DNA from: CAKSQF01 sp964582375
GTDB lineage: Bacteria > Bacillota > Clostridia > Oscillospirales > CAG-272
Reading direction: 5' to 3'
Assembly (NCBI GenBank): GCA_964582375.1
Contig: CAZORL010000002.1
Coordinates: forward strand, 62,001 to 126,000
DNA: 64,000 bases
The notes beneath the pieces were generated by a model. That model did no database searches, was not told the DNA's origin, and was given only the letters and a program-made list of their open reading frames with translations. Each line of letters opens with the position of its first letter. Within the stretch, counting starts at the first letter, position 1. The position numbers were made by a program, and so were the translations under genes. Below are positions 14,836 to 24,317 of the stretch, piece after piece.

Positions 14836-17800
14836 ATGAACATGTTAAAAAAGATCGTATCATTATCGCTGACAGCGGCAACACTTCTTTCAAGTGTCGC
14901 GATCGGCTGCGTTTCGGCATCGGCGGACGAGGTTGAAACGAGAAAGACGCCGATCATGGGCTGGGCATCATGGAACGCATATCATGCCGACATCAGCGAA
15001 TCGATAATATTCTCGCAAGCGGACAGAATAAAAGAGTACGGGCTTGACAAGCTCGGATACACATATGTAAACATCGACGACGGATGGCAATACGGCAGAG
15101 GAGATGACGGGCATGTGACAGTGCATCCGACACGCTTTCCAAACGGCATGAAATATGTTGCCGACACTCTTCACTCGATGGGGCTGAATGCAGGCATTTA
15201 CACTGATGCGGGAAAGCTCACCTGCGGATATCAGGCGGAGCGTCAGTACGAAAACAATGACGTCGGTCTGTACGGTCACGACAAAGAGGATCTTGAGCGT
15301 TATTTTGCCGAGTGGGGCTATGATTTTATCAAGATCGACTGGTGCGGCGGTCAAGCACTCTCGCTCGATCAGCAGACGCGATACACCGAGATCGGGCAGA
15401 TCATAAACGAGCTTGAGGGAAGGCTCGGCAGGGATATCATCTACAATATCTGCTGTTGGCGATTTCCCGGAGAATGGGCACTTGATGTTGCCGATTCGTG
15501 GAGAACAGGCTCAGATATCACGAACAACTTTACATCGATCTTAAAACAGCTCGACAATGTTAAAAATCTCGGCAAATACTGCGGACCGGGGCATTACAAC
15601 GATCTTGACATGCTTCAGATCGGTAACGGTATGTCGTATGAGGAAGACAAATCGCATTTTGCCATGTGGTGCATGGTATCATCTCCCCTTCTCCTCGGAA
15701 TGGACTTAAATGGCATATCGGACGAAACACTTTCGATAATCTCAAACGAAGAGCTTATTGCGATCGACCAAGACCCTGCGTGCATACAGGCAACTGTTGC
15801 AAAAACACTTGCCGGTGGGGCTGTCGAGGCATGGACGAAAGATCTTTATTCGGCAAATTCGGGAACCAAAGCGATCGCACTGCTTAACAGATCGGACGAG
15901 GAGCAATCGATAATCGTCTCGTTTGAAGAGCTTGGGCTGAAAAATGTCAGCTCGGTCAGAGATCTTTGGTCACACACCGATCTTCCTGCAAGCGAGCAGA
16001 TATCGATCACGATCCCCACACACGGAACGGCAGTCCTTAAGGTGGTCGGCGAGAATGTCGAGATCACGACCGAAAGTAACGAAGAGTTTATCAAGGTGGA
16101 CGATGTCACGGCAACCACCGAATGCACTGTCTCGGCAAGGCCGAGAGCGATCTCATTTGACAATATCGGAAACAGCGACTGGCTCTATTACAGCACATCG
16201 GGAGTTGAAAAGAAGATCAACTCCACGGGCGAGATAAAGGTCTTCACGAGTGCGCTTGCCGGTGATTATACGAATGCCGCAACGAGATATTCGTGGACGG
16301 ACGGCACAAACAGAAAAAACTATGCGACATCCGAGGGCAGAACGGTTCCCGCTGAGGACAACGGGTATGCGATAGTTTCGACCCCCTGCGACGAAAAACA
16401 GCGCACGCTGACGGTCAGCGTCGGTGCATATTCGACCGATTTCAAAATAGAGTTCATGATCGGCGGAAAGGTAGTCAAAGAGGAGATCGTCAAGGGGCAA
16501 AACGGTGTCAAGGTATCAAAGCTTGTAACATTTACATACACGAGTAAGACACCGACAAATGCGTATGTCAAATGGACGGCAGTCAAGACTCACGGCTCGA
16601 ATGTCGGACTTGATCTTGAGGGAATAGGTCTTAATGTCGAGTCGGATGTGGATATTGCCGAGCCGACGATCTCCTACGGCAAGGGTGTATACAATGTCAC
16701 AATAAACGCTGCTGCCAAAAAAGGCACTGTGGGAAGCATCATTTGTGCATTCAAAGACACCGCCGGGAAGCTTGTTCACTTTGCAAGTCTTGATGTAGTT
16801 GATGGCTATCACGCATACAAGATCGAATACATTGACAACAAGCTTTACGCAGGACGGCTGTATGCATATTATTGGGACAGCGCGAACAATTCGATATCGC
16901 CCTTCAAAACGGTTGATTTTAATTTCAGCGCGGCAAGAAGCAACGAAATAGGATCGATGAAAGCACACGATCTGAAGGATACGGGTGCGATATTTCTTGA
17001 TGTAAGAACGCCCGAGGAATATGCCAAGGAGCACATTGACGGTGCGATCAATCTTGAGCACACGAAAGTGCTGACTGAGGCATCGACCGTTCTGCCCGAC
17101 AAAAGCAAGCCGATAGTCGTTTACTGCTCGGCGGCAAAACGGTCTGTGCAGGCGGTCTCCGAGCTTCTCGATCAGGGGTACACCGAGGTATACAATCTCG
17201 GAAGTATGCAAAACTTCTACGAAAAACCCACCGTCACATTCTCAAAGGATGTTTGTTCGGTAGTTACTGCGGGCGAGACACCGTCGGCTGTCTACACGGC
17301 AAACAGATACGACACACCCGAGGTATATTTCTCATACGGCAAGGGTTCTTCGTTTGCCGATGCCGTCCCCGAAAAGGATTTCAAGATCCCCGAGGGAAAG
17401 GATTATTACATCACGCTCAAAGCATATCTTGTCTACAACGGCAAATGCTACGCCGAGACGGAAAAGCAGTTCATCTATTGGTCCGAGGAAACGGTCATCT
17501 CGTTTGCGTCCGACATGGAATTTGTCAGCTCGACGGTCGGCTGGGGATCGATCAAGAAAGACAAATCGACAGACGGCGGCAAACTTCGTCTTGCGGGAAA
17601 AACCTTCTCCAAGGGTATCGGCACTCACGCGACATCGGATATCGTCATAACAATTCCCGAGGGTGCAAACAAATTCGTCAGCGTCGCGGGTGTTGATGAC
17701 GAGGTCAAGGGCAGCGGAAGCGTCATATTCTCGATATACATCGACGGTGAACTCGCAGGCGAAACATCATGGATGCCCGGATATCAATATTTCGTATTTG

Positions 17801-17925
17801 ACATCGACATTCCCGAGGGAGCAAAGGAGATAAAACTCCGTGCGTTTGAGGGATCGTCGATCTCGGGCAACGACAGCGACCACGCAGACTGGGCTGTTGC
17901 CGCATTCTGCAAAGTCGAGAAATAA
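14836..17925 (+). CDS. Secreted multidomain GH27 alpha-galactosidase with rhodanese and NPCBM domains
   Basis: Exported enzyme of 1029 residues. Signal peptide about 1-30 (cleavage near SASA). GH27 catalytic barrel about 36-325: opening PIMGWASWNAY, metal-free acidic pocket NIDDGW (79-84), nucleophile Asp168 in FIKIDWCGG, acid/base Asp227 in SWRTGSDI; a C-terminal beta-domain follows to about 405. Then a beta-sandwich-like module (about 420-605), a second small beta-module (605-698), a rhodanese domain (about 705-795) with LDVRTPEEYAKEHIDGAINL and the catalytic loop CSAAKRS (Cys764), another linker module (800-885), and a C-terminal NPCBM-type carbohydrate-binding domain (about 888-1028; SKGIGTHATSDI). 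It should release alpha-linked galactose (or N-acetylgalactosamine) from glycans outside the cell. The rhodanese inside a secreted glycosidase is unusual. AAGG precedes the ATG. Confidence 0.9.
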   Translation: MNMLKKIVSLSLTAATLLSSVAIGCVSASADEVETRKTPIMGWASWNAYHADISESIIFSQADRIKEYGLDKLGYTYVNIDDGWQYGRGDDGHVTVHPTRFPNGMKYVADTLHSMGLNAGIYTDAGKLTCGYQAERQYENNDVGLYGHDKEDLERYFAEWGYDFIKIDWCGGQALSLDQQTRYTEIGQIINELEGRLGRDIIYNICCWRFPGEWALDVADSWRTGSDITNNFTSILKQLDNVKNLGKYCGPGHYNDLDMLQIGNGMSYEEDKSHFAMWCMVSSPLLLGMDLNGISDETLSIISNEELIAIDQDPACIQATVAKTLAGGAVEAWTKDLYSANSGTKAIALLNRSDEEQSIIVSFEELGLKNVSSVRDLWSHTDLPASEQISITIPTHGTAVLKVVGENVEITTESNEEFIKVDDVTATTECTVSARPRAISFDNIGNSDWLYYSTSGVEKKINSTGEIKVFTSALAGDYTNAATRYSWTDGTNRKNYATSEGRTVPAEDNGYAIVSTPCDEKQRTLTVSVGAYSTDFKIEFMIGGKVVKEEIVKGQNGVKVSKLVTFTYTSKTPTNAYVKWTAVKTHGSNVGLDLEGIGLNVESDVDIAEPTISYGKGVYNVTINAAAKKGTVGSIICAFKDTAGKLVHFASLDVVDGYHAYKIEYIDNKLYAGRLYAYYWDSANNSISPFKTVDFNFSAARSNEIGSMKAHDLKDTGAIFLDVRTPEEYAKEHIDGAINLEHTKVLTEASTVLPDKSKPIVVYCSAAKRSVQAVSELLDQGYTEVYNLGSMQNFYEKPTVTFSKDVCSVVTAGETPSAVYTANRYDTPEVYFSYGKGSSFADAVPEKDFKIPEGKDYYITLKAYLVYNGKCYAETEKQFIYWSEETVISFASDMEFVSSTVGWGSIKKDKSTDGGKLRLAGKTFSKGIGTHATSDIVITIPEGANKFVSVAGVDDEVKGSGSVIFSIYIDGELAGETSWMPGYQYFVFDIDIPEGAKEIKLRAFEGSSISGNDSDHADWAVAAFCKVEK

Positions 17926-17943
17926 CAGTACTTCAAAACAAAG

Positions 17944-17990
17944 AAACCTTGCGTTTTCTCAAGAAAAGTGAGAAAATGCAAGGTTTTTCT
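17944..17990. terminator. Bidirectional terminator between alpha-galactosidase and ABC exporter
   Basis: An 18-bp stem (17944-17961 with 17969-17986; AAACCTTGCGTTTTCTCA and its complement, one mismatch) ends in TTTTT on the plus strand. It separates two convergent genes. Confidence 0.9.
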
Positions 17991-19706
17991 TTAGTGCTCT
18001 GCAAACTGCGAATTGTAAAGTTCGGCGTATATGCCGTTTTTCTTCATCAGAGCGGCATGAGATCCGCGCTCTTTTATCCCCTCATCATCGATCACGACGA
18101 TCTCATCGGCGTTTTTGACAGTCGAGAGCCTATGTGCAACAACAAGCGTTGTCCTTCCCTTACAAAGCTCATCGAGCGATCTCGAGATCATCTGCTCGGT
18201 TGCGTTATCGAGTGCGGAGGTCGCCTCATCGAGTATGAGTATGGGAGGATTTTTCAGAAACGCTCTTGCGATCGAGATACGCTGTTTCTGACCGCCCGAG
18301 AGCTTTACTCCGCGCTCTCCGACATAGGTATCGTAGCCATCGGGCAAGGACATGATAAAATCATGAATATTTGCTCTTTTTGCGGCGGCGTAAACATCTT
18401 CGGTCGATGCGGACGGGTCGCCGTAAGCGATATTTTCGTACACAGTGCCCGTAAAGAGGAAGACGTCCTGAGCTACCATACCGACATTTTCGCGAAGAGA
18501 GTCAAGTGTCATCGATCGTATATCCATTCCATCGATGGTAACACTGCCCGATGATATTTCGTAAAATCTCGGAATTATATTACAGATCGTTGTTTTTCCC
18601 GCTCCCGACGGACCGACAAGTGCAAGCTTTTCGCCGCTCGGGATCAAGAGATCGATATTTGTCAGCACATTTTGGTGTTCGTTATACGCAAAGCTGACAT
18701 TATGAAATTCTATTTCACCGTTGAGTTTGCCGACGATACGCGCATTTTTCTCCTCTTTTTCGGCAGGAACGCTCATTATCTCGCAAAATCTCGCAAATCC
18801 GGTCATTCCGTTCTGATATTGCTCAACGAATGATATCAGTCTCTTGATCGGGTTCATGAAAACATTGACAAAGATGATAAATCCGGCGAAATCGCCGACA
18901 TTGATCCATCCGTTATAGACAAATATACCACCGCTGACCATTACAACGAGATTGAGAAAATCGCTCATGAAAGCGGTTATCGCCTGAAATTCGCCCATAA
19001 CTTTATACGATCTTGTTCTCGCCTCGACAAAACGGCTGTTTGACTTTTCGAAACGCTCGCACTCGTACTCTTTATTGGTATAAGCCTTTGATACACGAAT
19101 GCCCGAAACGGCATTTTCGAGGACCGCGTTGACCTCGCCGACCTCGACCTTGGTCTCCTTAAACGCTTTGCTCATCGCAAGCCTTCTTTTCATTGTATAG
19201 ACCAAAAAGGCGGGGATGGCGGCAAATACAATAAGGGTGAGCCAAAGGTTGATGCGTGCCATCAAAACAAAGGAACAGACGAACAAAACGACCGACAAGA
19301 ATAGATCCTCGGGACCGTGATGCGCAAGCTCGGATATGTCGAAAAGATCGTTGATTATGCGCGACATTATCGTTCCCGTCTTGTTGTCATCAAAGTAACT
19401 GCAAGGCATATCCTGCAGATGAGAAAAGACCTCGCGACGCATATCCGCCTGCATACGAACGCCCATAACGTGACCGTAATAGGAGATGAAGTAGTTCAGC
19501 CCTATTTTGATGATATAAATGCCGACGGCGACGCACGACCAAATTATCAGCATGCGCATGTTTCTGTTTGGTATATAATCATTGAGCATATTGCGTGTTA
19601 TCGTCGGATAGAACAGATCGGCAAGTGCCAAAAGCAGGGCGGCAACGAGATCGGCGATGAACACCGTCATGTGCGGCTTATAATATTTTGCGAAGTTCTT
19701 AATCAT
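17991..19706 (-). CDS. ABC exporter (fused membrane and ATPase domains)
   Basis: Half-size ABC exporter of 571 residues that should act as a homodimer in the membrane. Six membrane helices occupy about residues 15-300. The ATPase domain holds Walker A GPSGAGKTT, Q-loop MVAQDVFLF, signature LSGGQKQR, Walker B ILILDEATSALD and the switch His in VVAHRLSTV. It resembles the multidrug/lipid exporter branch (MsbA/LmrA, BmrA); the substrate cannot be read from sequence. It lies downstream of ftsZ in the same direction, but a hairpin separates them. Start with AAAGGAAAAT upstream. Confidence 0.93.
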   Translation of the reverse strand: MIKNFAKYYKPHMTVFIADLVAALLLALADLFYPTITRNMLNDYIPNRNMRMLIIWSCVAVGIYIIKIGLNYFISYYGHVMGVRMQADMRREVFSHLQDMPCSYFDDNKTGTIMSRIINDLFDISELAHHGPEDLFLSVVLFVCSFVLMARINLWLTLIVFAAIPAFLVYTMKRRLAMSKAFKETKVEVGEVNAVLENAVSGIRVSKAYTNKEYECERFEKSNSRFVEARTRSYKVMGEFQAITAFMSDFLNLVVMVSGGIFVYNGWINVGDFAGFIIFVNVFMNPIKRLISFVEQYQNGMTGFARFCEIMSVPAEKEEKNARIVGKLNGEIEFHNVSFAYNEHQNVLTNIDLLIPSGEKLALVGPSGAGKTTICNIIPRFYEISSGSVTIDGMDIRSMTLDSLRENVGMVAQDVFLFTGTVYENIAYGDPSASTEDVYAAAKRANIHDFIMSLPDGYDTYVGERGVKLSGGQKQRISIARAFLKNPPILILDEATSALDNATEQMISRSLDELCKGRTTLVVAHRLSTVKNADEIVVIDDEGIKERGSHAALMKKNGIYAELYNSQFAEH

Positions 19707-19738
19707 AGATTTTATTTTCCTTTGCGAAAAGATGTGCC

Positions 19739-19776
19739 CGAAAGAGCGGCTACCTCAAACGGCAGCCGCTCTTTCG
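19739..19776 (-). terminator. Stem-loop after ftsZ
   Basis: Perfect 13-bp stem CGAAAGAGCGGCT (19739-19751) with AGCCGCTCTTTCG (19764-19776). The minus-strand T-tract after it is poor, so termination may be partial and the ABC exporter may be reached by read-through. Confidence 0.65.
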
Positions 19777-19800
19777 AAAAGTCTCGAGATGAATTCAAGA

Positions 19801-20889
19801 TCACTTCTTTTTATTGAAGATATCAAAGAGGGTATCGTAGTCGTCCTTGGGAGTCTCCTCGGCAGGCTTTGCGAGATCGTCGATCTTCGGCTTTGATACA
19901 GGAGCCTCAACGGGTTTCTCGACAGAATCGTTCTTTGCAAATCCGGTAGCGATAACGGTAACGCGAACCTCGTCATCGAGATTTTCGTCAACTACATAAC
20001 CGATGATGACTCTTGCGTCGGGATGTGCCTCATTTGTGATGAGATCTGCGGCAACATCGAGCTCGTCCAATGCGAAATCAGCCGGGCAGGTGAAGTTAAC
20101 GAGAATGCCTCTTGCGCCCGAGATAGAAGTCTCAAGAAGCGGGCTGGAAATTGCCATCTTAGCGGCAACTTCTGCCTTATCCTTACCCTGAGCCGCACCT
20201 ACGCCCATGTGTGCGTATCCGGCATCCTTCATGACTGCCTTAACATCGGCAAAGTCAAGATTGATAAGACCGTCTTTGGTTACAAGATCGGCGATCGACT
20301 GTACGCCGTGTTTCAGAATGTTATCAGCCTCGCCGAACGCGTTGAGGACAGTGATGCGGGTGGACGAAAGCTGTTTCAGGCGCTCATTGGGGATAACGAT
20401 GATGGCATCAACATTCTTGCTGAGTTCGGCGATACCCGACTCTGCCTGTGCCATTCTCTTCTCGCGCTCGAACTTAAAGGGCTTCGTTACGACAGCAACG
20501 GTGAGAACGCCCATTTCCTTGGCGATCTTTGCAACGACGGGAGCGGCACCTGTGCCAGTTCCGCCGCCCATGCCTGCGGTGATGAACACCATATCAGAGC
20601 CTTTGATGGCAGCTGTGATCTCTTCTATATTTTCCTCTGCCGCAGCGGTACCTACCTCGGGGTTCGAGCCTGCACCCTGTCCCTTTGTAAGTTTTTCTCC
20701 GATAACGACCTTTTCATCGGCTCTTGAGCGGAGAAGTGCGGCACGATCGGTGTTTACTGCAATAAACTGGACGTCGGACACGCCGCCGTCGATCATACGG
20801 TTAACGGCGTTATTTCCGCCGCCGCCTACACCGATTACCTTAATTTTAGTGGAACAATCTACTTCCATTTCCATTGTTTCAAGTGACAT
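19801..20889 (-). CDS. ftsZ: Cell-division GTPase FtsZ
   Basis: Tubulin-like GTPase that forms the division ring. The nucleotide-binding VGGGGNNAVNRM lies near residues 21-32 and the tubulin signature GMGGGTGTGAAPV at about 107-118 (GGGTGTG 108-114). The T7-loop region NLDFADVKAVM is present. The C-terminal linker is followed by DYDTLFDIFNKKK, a version of the conserved tail that would bind partners such as SepF (encoded at 2725); ftsA is absent from the cluster. Length 362 is normal. It has an own promoter besides the upstream cluster transcript. Confidence 0.98.
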   Translation of the reverse strand: MSLETMEMEVDCSTKIKVIGVGGGGNNAVNRMIDGGVSDVQFIAVNTDRAALLRSRADEKVVIGEKLTKGQGAGSNPEVGTAAAEENIEEITAAIKGSDMVFITAGMGGGTGTGAAPVVAKIAKEMGVLTVAVVTKPFKFEREKRMAQAESGIAELSKNVDAIIVIPNERLKQLSSTRITVLNAFGEADNILKHGVQSIADLVTKDGLINLDFADVKAVMKDAGYAHMGVGAAQGKDKAEVAAKMAISSPLLETSISGARGILVNFTCPADFALDELDVAADLITNEAHPDARVIIGYVVDENLDDEVRVTVIATGFAKNDSVEKPVEAPVSKPKIDDLAKPAEETPKDDYDTLFDIFNKKK

Positions 20890-20958
20890 ATCTTATAAAT
20901 CCTCCCGATTTTTTGATACGAATATACGTTTGACTGATCGTAAAAATTCTCATGTAAT

Positions 20959-20987
20959 ATAATAATATTTTTTCGCTCGATTTGCAA
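20959..20987 (-). promoter_or_regulatory. Probable ftsZ promoter
   Basis: Minus strand: TTGCAA (20982-20987), 17-base spacer, TATTAT (20959-20964), in the 144-base gap between ftsQ and ftsZ. The leader is about 65 bases. Confidence 0.55.
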
Positions 20988-21033
20988 TAGTTTGAGGGCA
21001 ATTTTAACGGATTATTTACATTTTCGAGGTATA

Positions 21034-21867
21034 TCAACCTTCTTCGCCAATCTGCGCGATACCTTTATCAACATCGCTTAAGACAAGCGTTCCCGTCGTG
21101 GTGTCCGAGTAATAGTCGATCATCTTCTCGGCAAGGGCGAGCTTGTCCGCAAAATCGACGTAAGTCCCGAACTTCAATACAAAGCGATCCTCATAAACGA
21201 GCGTCAGATCGAATCTGTTCGAGAGATCGATCTCGGTAAGCTTTCCGTATCGTTCCCACCCGATAAGTGCGACAAGAGTATCATCGGTATGCTTTGAGTC
21301 AAACTCGGAGCGAAATGCGAGTTTATCGCCTGACACTGCCCTGCCCACGGTCGGGATCTTAACGAGCATAACATCGGGATTTTCATCGGATAGAGCTTTT
21401 TGGCTTTGATATCTGTCAAGCACCTTCATTTCGCTGTTTATGAGAAAATACTCACCATCCATCTCGAATGCGTATGCGGGCACTTCTTCCTCGATAGTCA
21501 TTCTGACGGTTGACGGAAACTCAAGCTCGACATTGACCGATCGAACATAGGGCAGTGCTGACACGAGCCTTTCGGATATTTTGTCCTCCGAGAAGGTGAA
21601 TATGCTCTCACCCTTGGAAACGCCTGCGACCTCGAGAAGGCGTTCATAGCCGTAATGACCGACGCCGTCGATGATTATGGTTTCAACGCTGAAAAACATG
21701 TGCAGAGCGATAAGGGCAAAAACGACGAGCAGAATGATGACACCGACAACGACAAATGCGGTCGTAAGCGTGCGTCCGACCCTGTTTTGCTCAGAGAAAT
21801 CGCCAAAAACTCTGCTGTCACGCGGAGCATCTGCCACCGAGCCGCCTTTCTTTTTCATCGTCATCAC
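21034..21867 (-). CDS. ftsQ: Cell-division protein FtsQ/DivIB
   Basis: Bitopic division protein of 277 residues. A cytoplasmic N-terminus of about 35 residues is followed by a membrane helix (FVVVGVIILLVVFALIALHMFF), a POTRA-like domain (FSVETIIIDGVGHYGYERLLEVAGVSKGESIF) and the FtsQ/DivIB beta-domain (VRSVNVELEFPSTVRMTIEEEVPAYAFEMDGEYFLI). It links FtsL/FtsB and the septal synthase to the ring. It sits between murG and ftsZ as expected. Confidence 0.9.
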   Translation of the reverse strand: MMTMKKKGGSVADAPRDSRVFGDFSEQNRVGRTLTTAFVVVGVIILLVVFALIALHMFFSVETIIIDGVGHYGYERLLEVAGVSKGESIFTFSEDKISERLVSALPYVRSVNVELEFPSTVRMTIEEEVPAYAFEMDGEYFLINSEMKVLDRYQSQKALSDENPDVMLVKIPTVGRAVSGDKLAFRSEFDSKHTDDTLVALIGWERYGKLTEIDLSNRFDLTLVYEDRFVLKFGTYVDFADKLALAEKMIDYYSDTTTGTLVLSDVDKGIAQIGEEG

Positions 21868-21893
21868 CGCCCTTTATGCTTTTTTCAGGTTTA

Positions 21894-23015
21894 CTAATTA
21901 CTTTCCTTTATTATCGACAGAAGTCCGTCAAGGATGGTCTTATTGGTATCATGCACGGCAAAATCATATGCCGACTGCCGCATCTTATCAAGGTTTGACC
22001 CATCAGAGAGAAGTCGATCGACGGTCGTCTCAAGACCTGCGGCATCAAGGTCGTTATCGCGAATTATCACGGCAGCACCCCTATCCTCAAGGAGCTTTGC
22101 GTTTTTATATTGCTGATCGTTGGTAACATTCGGTGAAGGGATCAGCACGGATGGTGCACCGACCGCACAGAGCTCGGAGAGTGTTGATGCGCCCGAGCGG
22201 CATATAACAAGATCGGCAGCCACCATTCGCATCGGCATATCATAGATATATTCGACAAGCGAAATGTTTTTATATTTGTCAAGCCCAAGCTCTTCAAATT
22301 TCTTTTTCATTTCGGGATACGCCTTTGCTCCCGCAGCGTGTGTAAAGCCTATCTCGGGATGCTTTGTGAGATATGACTGCATAAAGCCAAGCACCGAGTC
22401 GTTGATCTTTGCCGCGCCGAGACTGCCGCCGAACGAAAGAAGGCTGAATTCTTCATCCGGTGTGAGCTTTACTGCATCTTTCGCACTCTCGCGATCGATC
22501 GTTGAAAAGCCGTGATCTATCGGCATTCCCGAATGAACCACCCTGCATTTTCCGTCACTCAGGAAATTTCCCGCATCCTTGAAATTGACGAAAACGATAT
22601 CCGCGCGGTTTTTAAGCATTTTTACCGCAAACCCAGGCTCAGCGTTTGCCTCGTGAAGTGCGACAGGGATGCCGAGTTTTGAGGCTGCATAGCAAACGGG
22701 AAAGCAGACATAGCCGCCCGTTCCGACGACGAGATCGGGCTTTATCTTTTTGAGAAGCTTTTTTGATGCGGCGACCGATGTGACCGTTTTCCACGCTGTT
22801 TTGATATTTTGAAGCGAGAGACTTCTGCGAAGCCCGTAAACTTCGATAAAATGTATCGGATAGCCCGCTTTCGGCACGAGTTTTGCCTCAAGTCTATCCT
22901 TTGTTCCGATAAACTCGATCACGGCATCGGGAAATTTTTCTTTTATGATCGATGCGATACCGAGTGCGGGATTTACATGCCCCGCCGTACCGCCGCCTGT
23001 CATAACAACCTTCAT
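21894..23015 (-). CDS. murG: UDP-GlcNAc--undecaprenyl-PP-MurNAc-pentapeptide GlcNAc transferase
   Basis: Membrane-associated GT28 glycosyltransferase that converts lipid I to lipid II. N-terminal G-loop GGGTAGHVNPALGIA, the second G-loop LSFGGSLGAAKIND, and the UDP-GlcNAc-binding stretch CRSGASTLSELCAVGAPSVLIPSPN are present. Length 373 is normal. It lies between ftsW and ftsQ; 16 bases separate it from ftsW. Confidence 0.97.
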   Translation of the reverse strand: MKVVMTGGGTAGHVNPALGIASIIKEKFPDAVIEFIGTKDRLEAKLVPKAGYPIHFIEVYGLRRSLSLQNIKTAWKTVTSVAASKKLLKKIKPDLVVGTGGYVCFPVCYAASKLGIPVALHEANAEPGFAVKMLKNRADIVFVNFKDAGNFLSDGKCRVVHSGMPIDHGFSTIDRESAKDAVKLTPDEEFSLLSFGGSLGAAKINDSVLGFMQSYLTKHPEIGFTHAAGAKAYPEMKKKFEELGLDKYKNISLVEYIYDMPMRMVAADLVICRSGASTLSELCAVGAPSVLIPSPNVTNDQQYKNAKLLEDRGAAVIIRDNDLDAAGLETTVDRLLSDGSNLDKMRQSAYDFAVHDTNKTILDGLLSIIKESN

Positions 23016-23031
23016 AAATCTGCCTTTCGTA

Positions 23032-24270
23032 TTATTTACTGATTCTTGAGTATCTCGAAATGCTGAGCAGTATTCCCATCTCAGCCATAAGTATCACAAG
23101 GGAAGATCCGCCGTATGAAAAGAAAGGCAGAGTTATACCCGTATTGGGAATGACCGCCGAAACGACCATCATGTTCAAAAACGCCTGTATGCCGACGTGT
23201 ATGGTTATTCCGACTGCGGTGACTGCCGAAAATGTATCGGGTGTGCGTCGTGCGATATAAAGTCCCCGTCCAATAAATGCGATGTAGAGTGCTATGACGC
23301 AGAGTGCGCCTACAAAGCCGAGTTCTTCGCAAACAATGGCAAATATAAAGTCATTCTGCGGCTGTGAAACGAACAGATGCTTTTGAAGCGATTTACCGAA
23401 TCCCCTGCCGAACAGACCGCCCGATCCGACTGCGATAAGACCTTGGATCGTCTGCCACATATCCGACTGCACATCGAACTGCTCGGGGTAAAGCCACATA
23501 TACACACGTTTTTGTGCATAATCGGGGAGAAAGGACACGACCTCATCGGTAAACATTACGACCATACCTATACCGACGACAAGCAAAATAACAAACGCCA
23601 CATACCATACCTTCTTTCCGCCGCCCGCCCAAATGACGGACAATCCGATCAGACCGATGATTATCGTTCCCGACACGTGCTTTTCAAGAAAAACGAGCAG
23701 GCAGACGAGGGCAAGTAAAATCCCCGGAATAATGGTCGAAAAAAGAGTCGTTTTGAAATATCTGTGCTTTTGATGTATTATCCTAAAGCATTTATCGAAA
23801 TAGAGCGCGAGTATCAGGATGACGGAGATCTTAGCTACCTCCGAGGGCTGGAATGATATTATTCTCAGATCGAGCCATCGTTTTGCCTCGCCCTCCCTCG
23901 TTCCGAACAGAAGCACCGCAACAAGAAGAACTATCGACAGAGCAAAAATCGCCGGCGTGAATTTTTTTATGATCTTATAGTCAATAAAGCTTATGCCGAC
24001 CATGGCGACAAGACCGAGTACAACGAAAAGCAACTGATTTCTTATAAAATGTGCACTGTCTCCGTATTTTGACAATGCGTACGCATAGCTTGCCGAATAG
24101 ACCATCGCCGAGCCGAAACAAAGGAAGAAAATGATAATAAAGAGCATGGGGCGATCTATCTGTCCTCTGACCACTCGTGTCAGCTTAAAGATATGCTGTC
24201 TTTGACCCTTGTCGGGCTTTGCGAGCGACACATCGGCATTTTGGGACTTTGATCTTCTGTCGGTTGCCAT
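23032..24270 (-). CDS. ftsW: SEDS-family peptidoglycan polymerase FtsW
   Basis: Polytopic membrane glycosyltransferase that polymerises lipid II together with the class B PBP. About ten hydrophobic helices are seen, with the SEDS motifs KRWLDLRIISFQPSEVAKI and, near the C-terminus, MMVVSAVIPNTGITLPFFSYGGSSL. Cytoplasmic N-terminal extension of about 35 residues is polar. By position in the cluster and partner PBP it is FtsW rather than RodA. Length 412. Confidence 0.93.
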   Translation of the reverse strand: MATDRRSKSQNADVSLAKPDKGQRQHIFKLTRVVRGQIDRPMLFIIIFFLCFGSAMVYSASYAYALSKYGDSAHFIRNQLLFVVLGLVAMVGISFIDYKIIKKFTPAIFALSIVLLVAVLLFGTREGEAKRWLDLRIISFQPSEVAKISVILILALYFDKCFRIIHQKHRYFKTTLFSTIIPGILLALVCLLVFLEKHVSGTIIIGLIGLSVIWAGGGKKVWYVAFVILLVVGIGMVVMFTDEVVSFLPDYAQKRVYMWLYPEQFDVQSDMWQTIQGLIAVGSGGLFGRGFGKSLQKHLFVSQPQNDFIFAIVCEELGFVGALCVIALYIAFIGRGLYIARRTPDTFSAVTAVGITIHVGIQAFLNMMVVSAVIPNTGITLPFFSYGGSSLVILMAEMGILLSISRYSRISK

Positions 24271-24317
24271 TGATCACATTTCTCCTTTCGAAATTTATGA
24301 AAAACTAAACTCTGTAA

